DNA from: Rhodosorus marinus | Lineage: Eukaryota > Rhodophyta > Stylonematophyceae > Stylonematales > Stylonemataceae | NCBI GenBank assembly: GCA_029953675.1 | Contig: JAMWBK010000005.1 | Span: forward strand, 1 to 64,000 | Length of the DNA stretch: 64,000 bases | Reading direction: 5' to 3' | In this document: positions 51,024 through 62,253 of the stretch, one piece after another | How the letters are laid out: every line of letters begins with the position of its first letter | How positions within the stretch are numbered: the stretch's first letter is position 1 | Notes under the pieces: model-generated | What the model was told of the DNA's origin: nothing | Database searches by the model: none | Seen by the model: the letters and a program-made list of their open reading frames with translations, nothing else | Made by a program: the position numbers and the translations under genes

Positions 51024-51935
51024 GTCGGGAGTCTGGCTGCGAGAACTGCCGACTTTGGAGCCGAAAAAGCTGAGCTCGACGGAAATGCAGGTTAATATCC
51101 GACAACTACCGGGGCTACCGATTCCGGGGCTGCGGACCCAACAGGAGAAGTATGTACTCGATGCCGTGGTAAACACAGTGCAAATGTTTTTCATCCCATT
51201 GCCCCACGTCGAACTGGAGAAAACTGTGGCAACGTAGGCATGAAAGAGATATGCACGGAGATCGCAAGGTGGCTGAACAGGTGGAACTTTCTAGACATCG
51301 AACAGGAGCCAAGAGAAGTACTTTGAAAACTACGGTCTCACATTGGCCATTGACATCATTAAGCTACGCATCCGAGGACGATTGTGCAACGGTACATGCT
51401 AACATGGACCCACAGTGACGGTTGTCTGTCTCCTCTGCAAGGGAAGTATCTGAGGCGTAGTGAGGGGAGGAGAATGGATACACGCAGCCAAGATGTGCAG
51501 AGAGCTGGAAGAAAGCGCACTACAAGGGAGTCGATGACGATAGAGGAAACACCCGGATGACAAGTTCATCCCCAATTGCGGTAGAAAGCTGCGCGTTTGG
51601 GCCGGACGGGAAAGATGGCACAGGAGTTTCTGCGGGACAGCTGCAAACACCTATTGCACACAGGAGTGAGGAGCTGAGCGATGTAAGATCGCAGATCAAC
51701 CGGCAACACTTTGGCGAGAGGTAATGCAGTGAGATAGCTCCTAGGGGCTTATGCGCGTGGGAACCAGTTGGAGAATCCACTGGTCCACTGTTTTTCTTTT
51801 TTAGAACGTAACGCATGAAGACCCTGGTAGCGCGCGGGGTTAGAATAAGATTCCTTGCCCTGGACAGTAGGTAGAAGGGTGGTGCGATACGCTGCAGTAG
51901 GCAGCCTGCCCAGTAAAGGTTACGGCTACGTAAGT
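51024..51935 (+). pseudogene. Tel-A 3' part, heavily indel-damaged
   Basis: Starts GTCGGGAGTCTGGCTGCGAG behind a telomere unit and ends GCCCAGTAAAGGTTACGG. Matches to the ORF2 domain WLRELPTLEPKKLSSTEMQV and to the 3' UTR are clear, but one- to three-base insertions are scattered throughout, so no frame survives beyond 60 codons. Confidence 0.65.
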
Positions 51936-51944
51936 CTGGTACTT

Positions 51945-52786
51945 ACTGGGGATCCTACACTGGAAAGATATTGACCGGGCGCGTATCCGGATCGGCAGCC
52001 GTAACAGGATGCTGGGGGTTTATGGCTGCGAGATTTTCCTGGCCTACAGGGCCGAGGGCAGTTAAGAATGTCTTCCAGAGGTGTCGAGATGATCTGCGAG
52101 CATGCGGATGCGCTGTTCCCGGAGCTCTACCTCTACCAGGGGCCTAGAGTCGGACACATACACGCACACGGTTTGTGAACAAGCTTGCACGATCGCAGAG
52201 AGAATTCAACACGTCTGCATCACCGCTAAGAACAGTATCGTCTTTGGAACGCCGCACATGCGAACAAAGCGACATGATGGACTAAAAATGGAGCTGAGCC
52301 GATGGATGCACCTGTGGAATTTTACGGACCTACGAGTGGAGCCGCAAGGGTTCTTTCCCGGGTCAGGTATTCGACCAGATATTGTAGCAAGGCACCCGAC
52401 GAGCGGGCATGTGTACGTGAGTGGACGTAATGGTGACGTCGCCGCTTCAACGTCATCAACTGAGACAAACGAGCTGGAAAAGAAACGGATATTCAGCGGA
52501 GAAAGGGGAGCAAAGCAAAGTCGCACACTACCAGGCGACTGCTCATCTTCATGATCGGGAAACACACCTCTCTCATCGGTAAGAGGTCAGTTGAACCGCG
52601 TTTTATGGCAGCAAAATGCGCAGCTAGTCGAACATGCGATCGAGAAGGACCGGGTAGACCGGAGAATATTTCCTTTAGCTAGATTTAGATGAGACCCCTG
52701 GACAGGGTGTAAGTTTAGAGCGTACATAGTGTTTTAGTAGTGCGCTACGTAGATAGCAGCCGAATAAAGGCTACGGGGTAAGGTTG
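51945..52786 (+). pseudogene. Tel-B 3' part, indel-damaged
   Basis: Readable parts are RTKRHDGLKMELSRWMHLWN, the RLE core RPDIVARHPTSGHVYV (52102-52554), and the 3' UTR ending AATAAAGGCTACGGGG. It has the same style of scattered small insertions as its neighbour. Confidence 0.65.
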
Positions 52787-53097
52787 GAAAACAATTTTGG
52801 ACGGCTTTGTTTGTGGAAAACAACGGTAAAAAGTTTATAAGCAGTTACAAGTATGATTGTGAGGAAGGTACGCGAGCCGTACCCCGAGCCTCTTGTGATC
52901 CCGGGCCCACACACCTCGGGTACGTGGGAAATGGAGAAGGAGAAAGAGCTGCTGCAACAGCAGCGGCATCAACAGAGATGATTGATTTTTAGGTTAACTT
53001 TGATTGAATATCGGACGATTTACCGGACGAATTGAGCGGAGAGCGCAATCGGACCTGTTTTTGGGAATATTTTCAATCAGATATCCTGTAAATGTAA
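52787..53097 (+). mobile_element. Tel-A 5' end scrap and spacer
   Basis: 52795-52900 matches the 5' leader at 29875 (TTTTGGACGGCTTTGTTTGT, peptide-like SSYKYDCEEGTRA). It then diverges to a short frame ending at 52992. 52993-53097 is AT-rich without features. Confidence 0.6.
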
Positions 53098-53392
53098 CCG
53101 TAAGCTTTACTGGGCAGCTGCCTACTGCAGCGCAACACTACGTCTAATCCTATCTAGGGAGAAACTTACTGGAACCCCGCTACCGGGGTCTCATGCTACA
53201 TTCAAAAGAAAAAACAGGCACCAGCGGATTCTCCAACTGGTCCACTCGCAAAGCGCCTAGTGCGATCTCTGCGTTACCTCGCCATAGTTGCCGGTTTATC
53301 TGGGATCTCACGTCTCTCAGCTCCTCACTCCTGTGCAGCAGGTGTTTGCAGCTGTCGCGGAGGATTTCTTGTGCCATTTGCCCCGTACGCCA
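53098..53392 (-). mobile_element. Tel-A 3' end, reversed
   Basis: A minus-strand Tel-A end: GTAACCGTAAGCTTTACTGG, terminal hairpin, post-stop hairpin and last 70 codons of ORF2 (GQMAQEILRDSCKHLL). It is the only Tel end on this strand in the 27-54 kb block and has only GGTTAC at the edge, not a full telomere unit. It is fused to gypsy sequence at 53392. Confidence 0.75.
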
Positions 53393-55185
53393 CACCTTTA
53401 CAATCGAATACCGGAAGGGGACGGAAAATATAGCGGATGCGTTGAGTCGTCATGCCATCCAACAATTGGCCGTATCTGAAGTTGTCAGCCAACAAGAATG
53501 GGCATCGGCCTACCTACGTGATCCAGAGTTCAGCCGCATTTACGAACACCCCGAACAATACCGACAACAAGGCTTCATCCGACGGAAAGATAGCCTGTAC
53601 CTATATAACCGGCTCTGCGTACCAGAGAGTGTCGTACCGGACCTCTTACGAAGCTATCACGATGAACCTACGGGTGGCCACTTTGGCGTTACAAAAACCA
53701 GGAACCTGTTGAAAAGGAAGTACTACTGGTCAACCATGAAAGGAGATATAGAAGAATTGGTTAAATCTCGCGAGATTTGTCAGCGGCAAAAACCAATACG
53801 AACTGCAGCAGGAACATTACAACCACTACCAATTCCCGACGGGAAATTTCAATCCGTATCGATGGATTTTATTACTAACCTACCTGTGACATCGGACGGG
53901 TTCGACGCGATCTTCGTGGATCGTCGATCGGTTCACCAAAGTATGCCCGTTTCCTACCGACAAGGACAACCGCGACGGCGCACGAAACAGCACGGCTCTT
54001 TCTCCATCATTGGGTTCGGTTCGCGGGAGTCCCTAGCGATATCACTTCAGATCGGGACACGCGATTCACGGGACTTTTCTGGAAGGAGCTGTTGAAGTTA
54101 ATGGGGGTCAAGCAAAACTTAAGCACTGCATACCATCCCCAAACGGATGGACAGACGGAGAGGACAAATCAAACCCTAGAGACGTACCTGAGATGTACGT
54201 CATCCCGACCACAACTAAGGTTACTGCGCCAGAAGCCTCCGAACTATTCCTACGCCATTGGATCCGTTTCGCAGGGGTGCCAAAAGACATCATCTCGGAT
54301 CGCGACTCACGTTTTTACTGGCATCTTCTGGAACCATTTAATGACGCTCCTGCAGGTAAAACAAAAAGCTGAGTACTGCCTACCATCCACAATCAGACGG
54401 ACAAACAGAAAGAACGAACCAGACCTTGGAAACGTACCTGCGATGTAATTCAACAACCACAACTTGGGCGGACGACCTTCCTACGGCAGAGCTGGCCTAC
54501 AACTGCCAAGTTTCAGAGTCTACAAAGTTTTCCCCCTTCGAGTTGCTTTACGGAAGGAACCCGACTTTACCTCCCGATCTTACAGTCCCCGATGCTAGCG
54601 GCTCTTCATTGTCTTTACCTGAAGCCGCAACCATTATGTTACAACGACAACAAGACCAACGAGACCTAGCCCGCGCCAACCTACGATATGCCCAAGAACG
54701 CCAACGCTTCTATTATGATCGAGGCAGGAAAGACGTTCAGTTTCAAACCGGCGACTTTGTGCTACTATCTACGCGGAATCTACAATTACCAGATTCAAAG
54801 GTTTTTCGACCCAGATATGTCGGACCGTTTCAAATTCTACGCAAAATTGGTAACGTTGCATATAAGCTGGAGCTCACGGGAGGATTCTCAGGTGCATGAT
54901 GTTTTTCATGTATCACTATTACGAAAGTTCAATGGACCTGAACCTGAAGGCTCGCGCGTAGTTCCTGTACTACAACCAGTAGTACCACAACGGGAAGTGA
55001 AGTCTGTATTGGGACATCGTCTAGATGAAAAGGGCCTGAATAAATACTTCGTTTACTTTGAAGGCGAAACAACGGACGATTTGAGATGGTTACCCTACCA
55101 TCAACTACCGCAGAACCAGAATACCAAGAAACGAATTCGGTATTATACAAACCTCCACAAGGCAGCTTCTTCTTCCACCGGATAG
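53393..55185 (+). pseudogene. Ty3/gypsy pol remnant: RNase H end and integrase
   Basis: Begins with the end of RNase H (FTIEYRKGTENIADALSRH), then integrase: H...GGHFGVTKTRNLLKRKYYW and a zinc finger whose first Cys is Arg (SREICQRQ). The catalytic core follows (DFITNLP). After a frame break the core is present twice: 54092-54180 (AYHPQTDGQTERTNQTLETY) and again, in a shifted frame, at about 54230-54450. The C-terminal part is ELLYGRNPTLPPDL, the DVFHVSLLRKF motif, and a chromodomain-like end (YFVYFEGETTDDLRWLPYHQL). It cannot make an active integrase. Confidence 0.75.
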
Positions 55186-55198
55186 TTCTTTCTTGCAG

Positions 55199-55375
55199 TG
55201 GGGAGGAGTTGTGACGTGCTGACATGACATCTGGCTAAACATATTGGTGAGCTAAAAAATAGCCACCATGGGTACAAATTATAGTGTACGTCTATGATGC
55301 GCCCAGTGGACAAGATATTGTACGGACAGGGCTAATAATAGTAGTCTAAAAGGGAATTTGAACTATTTTGGATCA
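55199..55375 (+). repeat. Polypurine tract and probable 3' LTR start
   Basis: GTGGGGAGGAG (55199-55209) is a typical polypurine tract and TGTGACGTGCTGACATGAC from 55210 a typical LTR start of Ty3/gypsy elements. The LTR seems cut short by an NT-C piece at about 55376; I cannot see its end. Confidence 0.6.
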
Positions 55376-55955
55376 CCAACACGCGTTAGTACAGAAAGGT
55401 GCTCGAACCCGCCGCCATACACGGATCTTGAACCTGTTATACCGGGAACTTCGGCCTATAGTCCGGCAAGCCGGTCTGGAAATCGAACGTGAGAAACCTT
55501 TACCCGTCGCGGACTTTCAAAATGATGAACGCCGTGTAGCCGACCTGGTGATAACCTGTGACGACAGCCGCCGTACCACATACGTTGATCTTGCTGTTCC
55601 TAACCCTCGAGCTAGTCGTTATCTCCCGGCTGCGGGGAGCGCCGTGGATCTGCCGCCGCCAGCATGAGACGCCGCAAAGAGATCAAATACGCGGGGGCTT
55701 TGTCTTCCCCTGGTGTTCGTGCTTCGGCACTAGCACATCGCTTGGTACCTCATGGACTCCGTTGGCTCTCGCTGGCTTCGGGAGTTGTTCCGCGAACGCC
55801 CTGACCATCTTCAATCGTTGTTTACCCGCTTGAGTTTCCTACTGTGGCGCATGAATGCCTCTTTGATGTTGGAGGCGCGAGCTCTTCGCCGCACTTAGTC
55901 TTTTTTTCCCTCGGGGTTTTTTTTCAGCCTCCGATTAAACCATTCGTTCATTCGT
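55376..55955 (+). pseudogene. NT-C ORF2 C-terminal fragment
   Basis: From GARTRRHTRILNLLYRELRP through the RLE core RRVADLVITCDDSRRTTYVDL. A single lost base near 55640 shifts the frame; the remainder continues in the second frame. About 20 bp are missing near 55747. The 3' UTR and tail (CGTTCATTCGTTG) are intact. Confidence 0.75.
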
Positions 55956-56072
55956 TGTAATATGGGCGTTCTATCTGGTGTCAGGAAATTTCCTATAGAA
56001 TTTTCCAACAAATGCGATTTACTAGTTTTGCCAGAGAAGCTCCATAGCTTCTCTTTCTGAGAGGAGACATGA

Positions 56073-56696
56073 ATGAATGAATGAATGGTTTAATCGGAGG
56101 CTGAAAAAAAAAAAACCCCGAGGGGAAAAAAAGACTAAGCGCGGCGAAGTACTCGCGCCTCCAACATCAAAGCGGCATTCATGCGCCACAGCAGGAAACT
56201 TAAGCGGGTAAACAACGATTGAAGACGGTCAGGGCGTTCGCGGAACAACTCCCGAAGCCAGCGAGAACCAACAGAGTCCATGAACCCAAAGCACTCAATG
56301 ATCAGGGGTACCAAGCGATGTGCTAGTGCCGAAGCACGAACACCAGGGGAAGACAAAGCCCCCGCGTATTTGATCTCTTTGCGGCGTCTCATGCTGGCGG
56401 CGGCAGATCCACGGCGCTCCCCCGCAGCCGGGAGATAACGACTAGCTTGAGGGTTGGGAACAGCAAGATCAACGTATGTGGTACGGCGGCTGTCGTCACA
56501 GGTGATCACCAGGTCGGCTACACGGCGTTCATCATTTTGAAAGTCCGCGACGGGTAAAGGTTTCTCACGTTCGATTTCCAGACCGGCTTGCCGGACTATA
56601 GGCCGAAGTTCCCGGTATAACAGGTTCAAGATCCGTGTGTGGCGGCGGGTTCGAGCACCTTTCACCGCCGGGCAACTAGCGAGCAGGTGGGCGCCA
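56073..56696 (-). mobile_element. NT-C copy with 13-bp target duplication
   Basis: AGAGGAGACATGA (56060-56072) and AGAGGTGACATGA (56697-56709) flank it with one mismatch. It has a tail (ATGAATGAATGAATGG), 3' UTR hairpin and an open ORF2 end (56135 to about 56696) with intact RLE core and LEARVLRRA terminus. It is 5' truncated just before the Cys/His cluster ends. It is close to the copies at 10.6 and 36.6 kb. Confidence 0.85.
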
Positions 56697-56709
56697 AGAG
56701 GTGACATGA

Positions 56710-57066
56710 GCGCAAGTTTTCCAGGCAACCGCGTTCTATTCATTCATAATGCCGGAACAGAATATTTCCTAGTTTGATTGCGCCTGACTGTCGCGGCGCT
56801 TAATCGTTTTTCCAAACAGGGTTTATTTAATTTTTCTGAAAGAAAATTTTCATTTCTATCACTATCTGGGGAAGGCTTCTGGGTGGTGCGCACTACGCAT
56901 CGCAGAATCTTAGTTGAGAATTTGAGAGTATGTTCCGCCCTTCACATCATCATGGCACTCAGCCTGCGTTGCTCATTTCTCGCGATAAGCGGATTTTGGA
57001 ATCAGAAAGGTTCCAAATGATGTGGTGGTCGACTCCTTGGATGGTCTTTAGTCCTTGGATAGCTGG
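56710..57066. other. Spacer with a possible old NT-C end
   Basis: GCGGCGCTTAATCGTTTTTC and AACAGGGTTTATTTAATTTT (56790-56835) faintly recall the NT-C 3' UTR. I see no gene. Confidence 0.35.
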
Positions 57067-57112
57067 GCTTTACTGGACTCTACTGGACTTTACTGGGCTT
57101 TACTAGCATAGC
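57067..57112 (-). mobile_element. NT-D tail insertion, about 46 bp
   Basis: GGGCTTTACTGGACTCTACT and onward: four variable tail units ending AGCATAGCT, with almost none of the 3' UTR. Confidence 0.7.
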
Positions 57113-57268
57113 TAGCACAACCACCACCAAAACACCTCGGTTAGCTCAACGAGGTAGTTGAAGACCTATATAGGTCAAGCAAAAAGTAGCTGGAGGTTTG
57201 AAGGGAACAAATCAGAGCGAGCAATGAAAAGGTTACTTGTTGCGATTTGCAAGCGTCCGTCTACGATA

Positions 57269-57365
57269 ATTCGCTGATAATTGAGTGCTTCGGACTTCTG
57301 GAATCTGTGGGTTCTGGTTCGCTTTTGGATCTGGGAACGCCCTGGCCGTCTTTCCTCGTTCAACC
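57269..57365 (+). mobile_element. Old NT-C coding scrap
   Basis: Reads LIIECFGLLESVGSGSLLDL in place of LIIECFGFMDSVGSRWLREL of the young copies. It ends about four bases before the ATG of the secreted protein gene, so part of that gene's leader is NT-C derived. Confidence 0.65.
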
Positions 57366-57368
57366 AAG

Positions 57369-60300
57369 ATGAATCGAACATTTACGGTGATTGGGTGTAT
57401 AACCCTAGCAATATTTCTCTGCGTCGGAGGAGTGAGAGCTGATGCTGAGAGCGTGTGTGATGGATGGGGATTCTCTAATACGACTTGTTTGATGGTTCAG
57501 GATGTGAGTTCTGGTTACGTGGATGGTGTTGAGAACGGAACGTTTGCAATCTATGCACCGTTCTTCTACGTGATGGACTTCACCGCGGATACGACGGACA
57601 CGACAGAATTGTTTGGAACTGAGCAGGATATCCTATTACACGCGTACTACGTTCTAATCAAGGGCGCGGCTGGGGCAGCTGCTGCAATGCGGGGTACGAA
57701 CGTGACGATTGTGGCGAATATCATTGAGATCCAGAGCGATGGAGATTTTGAGATCAACCTGAAGGCAACGGAGGTCACGATCCCTCCTCCAAGCGCACCA
57801 GCGACACCCGAGACCCTCGATCCGATGCAGAGGACGAAAGACCCCAATACGTTTCGGGGTGGTGACATGGGTACCATGGGAAGTTGGGGAGCCACCGGCA
57901 GCCAGGGCAACCAGGGGGGAAGCTTTACCATGGTCGCAAAGTACGTGAACATCGAGAGCCTAGTCGAGGGAGGATATACCATGACCATAAGAACTGATGG
58001 AAGCGACGGTGGTACCGGTGGATATGGTGGAGACGGAGGTAACGCGCAGATGCCTATCGATGGAATGGCGTGTGGCAAGAAGAACAGCTGGGTGGGTGGG
58101 AAGTGCAAGGATTCTTGGTGTAACGAGTGTCCAACGGGTACCATGAACGGCGATAAGAAGCCCTGTCTGTACTATCAGCCGGGTTACCCGCAGCCGGGCG
58201 GCCAGGCAGGACATGGAGGAACTGGAGGAGCTGGTGGGCTGGCAGGCACCGTACATATCTACTCGAGCGTTGTTATCGGAGGCGAGGAAGAGAACGGGCT
58301 TAGCAATGAGGCGGCGGCTGCATACTTCAATGGGGAATCCAATTCCGGGGGAGGGGGACCAGGCGGGGAGCCAGGAAATCCCGGATTAGGGGGTCAGCTC
58401 ACGGTGAATTGCTACACGAGAACATGGCAGAAGAACTATATCCTGAACACGAACTACTACGAAACAGTTTCGTCAGGATATCCGCTTGTCGGCGATGTTG
58501 GACTGACCAACCACGCCGGAAAAAGTGGAGAGGAGTCTCACGACCCGCTACAGATGTCATTCCGAGCGACAATCGGCGCTGAAGTCGAGGAGTGGGACAC
58601 CAATGAGTACGACGATCCGCGATCCTTTGCGTTCGAAAACTTTCCGCAGCCGTTGGCGTACATCGACTACGGTCTCAGCCTCTCGAAGAGGATGCTGGAT
58701 ATTATGTTCTTTAACGATGATGCTGAAGAAAACCAAAACGCGTACACCGTAATTCTCTTGTCGGTTTCCGATATGCTCTACAATGCTCAGCTAGTTGCCA
58801 ATCGGACTTCAGACGAGACGGAGAAAGCCAAGTACACCTCGCTAGCTGGAAAGGCGATTTCTATTATCAAGGCGGCGAATCCGTTGACCACCTCCTCGGG
58901 TACGAATGCCAACCAGGTCAGCGTCATGAGCTTTGAGTACCTGCTCGACTACCTTGAAACACAGCGCCAGCTCGGAGAATCCTTGGAGTACTACTACGAC
59001 GCCTACCGAAGCAGCGTCGAGGATTCGGAAGCTTCCATGGAGCTCCTCTCCAATGCGACGAGCAACGCGCAGACGGGTATCGCCACGCAGTTGGCCAAGC
59101 AGCAGGCTCTGATGGAGGAGATCATGGAGGTGAACCGGTCGATGTCGGTAGCTGATCAGAATATTTGGAAGTACCAGAGCACCATGGAGTTGCAGCAGGG
59201 TGAGATGGATGAGTGCTGGCGTAAGGTCGAAAAGCGTGCCAAGTTCGAAAAGGTGATGCAGTTTGTGAGCTTTCTTTGCTGGCGTCTTTGACGCGGCATT
59301 CGCAGTGACCAAAGTGTTGTCCAAGGCCGGCGGTTGGACCAAGAGTGATTCGCTCTCAGATACAACGAAGGCGGTGTTCTCCGGCATTGATGGCTGGAGC
59401 GGTGCCAAGTTTTCTATGATACCTTCGCTGACGAATGACATGGTGGACTTCTTCCCTTCGCCTGGAGAAAGCGCCGACTGGTCAGGGTACGAAGTGAGCT
59501 ACGACGCGATCATGGCCGACATTGGACTTCTTACGGAGGGAACAGAGACCCTCGCGGATCCGCTGGAGAGCGTCTACAGTGCGGACGACTACGACGAGGC
59601 CGTGGCGCTAGCTGCTCAAGTTAGCGATGTTCAGACCTCTGCCAGTAGTGCGATGGTGGCACTTGACCGACAAGAGCTTCAAGACTACGTGGGGTACATG
59701 AAAAAGGAGTGCTACACCTCGGCGACTACATTCCTTCGGGCATTCGATGGGCTGGAGATGTGGGTCAACCAAAAGAACGACCTCATCGCGCTTTACTCCT
59801 CCTATATGAGCTACCTCAAGCAGGTCACGGCAACGAAGCTCTACCTCCAGAACGTCGTGGCTGCACTGGCGGTCGAGATGAAGAACAACATGATAAATCC
59901 CGCCGCACCCGCTGTTAAGGTCGCTCACCAGACCAACTACAACCTTCTGATAGCCGATTTTCACCGAGATCTTGAGGCCGTCTTCACCGCGAGGAACTAT
60001 CTCATGATGGGCTCGATGTCGTCAGTAGATACCATCAGCCTCGCAGACTGCGAGTGGGAAACTTCCCTTCTGGACACATCAGGGAGCCTATACTTCAGCT
60101 GTGCATCAGACGCGATCATTCAACTGCGTAAGTCACTCAAGAGTTGGTACGAGACCTCCTATACGAAAAACCAACTGATGGAGTATGGCACCTTCTGGGG
60201 CCCTTACAATATCAAGGCGGAGACAGTAGGAGAGGATAACTGGGCGGAGTTTCTGGAGACGGGGTCCATCAATTTCTGCGTTGACCCATCGGATCCAGCT

Positions 60301-61292
60301 TTCAACAATCTCCCGGGACTAGAAGATCCGCTCTTCTTCCCCATGATCTCGATGAACAGCATGTTTGTCGTTTTCGACGGCGTGTCGGATGAGACGAGTC
60401 CAGTCGTCGACATCACGCACAAGAGCATGTCCGGGGTCACTCGAGTTGCAGAGGCGGAAGATGATGAGGACTCGATGTACTACGTGAAGAAGTATACGCA
60501 CGCCAACCGAAAGCGAACGTTTATGTACTTCGGGGTGCACCTGCAAGTGACGAGCTAAGCGTCAAGGAGTGGATGGCGTCCGACTACATCCGGCAAAATG
60601 CCGTCTTCTCAACGGAGGACTTCATCGACATAAGCCCATTCAGCAACTATCAGATCGATGCCAGGCTCCAGGACATCAACACCATTACTAACATTCGACT
60701 CTACTTCACCGGAAGCTACGTGAGGTCGAACTTTGCCGACGCCCTCAACTCGACAATTCCAATCATGTGCAACTCTTTCGATTCGGATGAGACCCCGACT
60801 CCCACTCCAACCCCGACACCGACAGCGACTCCGACTCAGACACCCACGCCGACACCGACTTATACTGGGACTCCTACGACGTCCCCGACAATGGCTCCGG
60901 CTGAAGCATCGACCGGGCTACCACTTCTGGAAACCGTGGCCCGAGAGCAGGAAGTGGGTTGCGGTTCTTACAAGGTTTCAGTAGAGAAGGTTGCATCCTG
61001 GACGAGACTCTCCGGTGAGACGGCTAGCGCCTGTATGATCACTTTCTCGTCGACAGAGGCTTCTGTGAACCTGCCGAAGAGCCTTGAGGTATCCTGGGAA
61101 TGGCCTCAAAAACCGAAGGGAGTTGCATGGGAGCAAGCAGATGGCGTCGTCATCAGCTCAAACGAGGTTCTCGGCGCATTGAGCATTTCCTCTAAGCGAA
61201 TTCAGGGCTTATCCGAGGCTGTCACAGTCGCGATCTCTGAGACCTGTCCAGACAAAGTTGAAATCGTTGCAGTTAACCGATCCCAGTGTTGA
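57369..61292 (+). CDS. Large secreted glycine-rich protein with Thr/Pro linker, reading frame changes twice
   Basis: Three frames form one protein of about 1,300 residues. 57369-59291: signal peptide (MNRTFTVIGCITLAIFLCV), a Ser/Thr-rich beta-type region, a Gly-rich collagen-like block (GGTGGYGGDGG, GGTGGAGGLAG) with CxxC pairs near residues 225-265, then a helical region with coiled-coil character. The second frame runs from about 59270 to 60558 (VTKVLSKAGGWTKSD to HLQV). The third runs from about 60545 (DELSVKEWMASDY) to the TGA at 61292 and includes a TPTPTPT linker (about 60790-60870) and a Cys-containing C-terminal domain of about 125 residues. The frame changes may be indels in a recent pseudogene, assembly errors, or, for the first, a short intron (GTGAGC at 59267, TTCGCAG at 59307), although that exact intron does not restore the frame. 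Probably an extracellular or wall protein; family not recognised. Confidence 0.6.
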
Positions 61293-61551
61293 CGGACTTT
61301 GAGCGAAGACTATTGCAGTGACACGGCGTGAGAAATGTTATACATTGTACTTATGGACGAAAAATACAAAAAAAGGGCCTTAAAGCTATTCAAAAAACAT
61401 GAGCAGGGAACGACAGAGTAGGTGCCACGCTCGATGGATTCGTTGCAACCATGCTTTTCACCGCCTATGAACGATAAACACCCCACATTGTGACGTATCC
61501 AAGCGTTATTCGTGTTTGCCTTGGCTATGTCCTATGCAGACGGTCGACTCT
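61293..61551. other. 3' flank of the secreted protein gene
   Basis: No gene or element recognised. Confidence 0.4.
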
Positions 61552-61880
61552 CGAACTGGACTGGGCTTTTCTGATAGCCTGGAACGCTACACAACGCGTG
61601 AAACGAAAACAGAGAACTACTTAAAGAAGCGTGCAAACCGTACCAACGAGCTCAGTGACGTGCGAGCTCAGCTGAACAGGACACTTTGTCGAAGAACTGC
61701 GGAGCTTGCGCTAGAGCGCTTTCCCTGTGAACCAGTTGGGGAATCCACTGGTCCCTGTTTTTTCTTTTGAAGGTAGCCTGAGACCCTGGCAGCGGGGTTG
61801 ACTTGACCTTTCTTCTCAGATAGAGGTAACATCTATTTTGCGCTGCCCTAGGCAGCTGCGAAGATAAGTTCACGATTACA
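61552..61880. mobile_element. NT-D scrap (-) followed by Tel-A 3' relic (+)
   Basis: 61552-61605 is a decayed NT-D end on the minus strand (ATAGCCTGGAACGCTACACA). From about 61610 the last Tel-A ORF2 codons follow (NELSDVRAQLNRTL), then the stop region with GACCCTGGCAGCGGGGTT and the terminal hairpin GCTGC-CCTAG-GCAGC. It ends CACGATTAC instead of in telomere repeats. Confidence 0.7.
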
Positions 61881-61894
61881 AATGGAGTATAAGG

Positions 61895-62060
61895 ATCTTC
61901 TCGGCCTTTTGGCTAAGATCAAGTATAGCATCTGTTCTATCATGTGTAACAACTTGATGCATCTAAATTTTAGATGCTTTCGTTACAAATATTTTTCTGG
62001 CTGGGTTTATGTTTGGTTAGTGGCTTGCCACGCCCGTATACCACGCTTTGCTCAGATTTT
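61895..62060 (+). ncRNA. U2 spliceosomal snRNA
   Basis: ATCTTCTCGGCCTTTTGGCT then AAGATCAAGT is the highly conserved U2 5' end (stem I and following). ATCTGTTCTATCA and TTGATG form stem IIa; GCATCTAAA/TTTAGATGC a perfect stem IIb; AATATTTTTCTGG (about 61988-62000) serves as Sm site. GTGG-CTT-CCAC-type pairing further on suggests a 3' stem. The branch-site pairing segment, GUAGUA in most eukaryotes, reads AUAGCA. U2 pairs with the intron branch site in the spliceosome. The 3' end is estimated. It could be a functional gene or a diverged pseudogene. Confidence 0.85.
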
Positions 62061-62253
62061 GGACTTCTTTCTGTTGCGGAGCCACCTCTTTTACTCCCCA
62101 AGTCCTAGGCTAAAGCTGGAGAGGAGGATTGGGGTTTTGTTTCTTTTTCGGTCGCGAGCGTGTTCGTTTACGGGAAGCGCTTCCTCTGGTACGCCTTCCC
62201 CTCGATTTTCCGCGGTGCGTTGTTTGCAATTGCAACTACTTTTTTCTTCCGGG

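Noticed and set aside
60733-60984. Arg/Pro-rich small protein
   Set aside because: It is the Thr-Pro linker of the secreted protein read in the wrong frame.
61882-62253. Coding start at 61882 for the NT ORF1
   Set aside because: This stretch contains the U2 snRNA, and similarity to the other ORF1 copies begins at the ATG at 62254.
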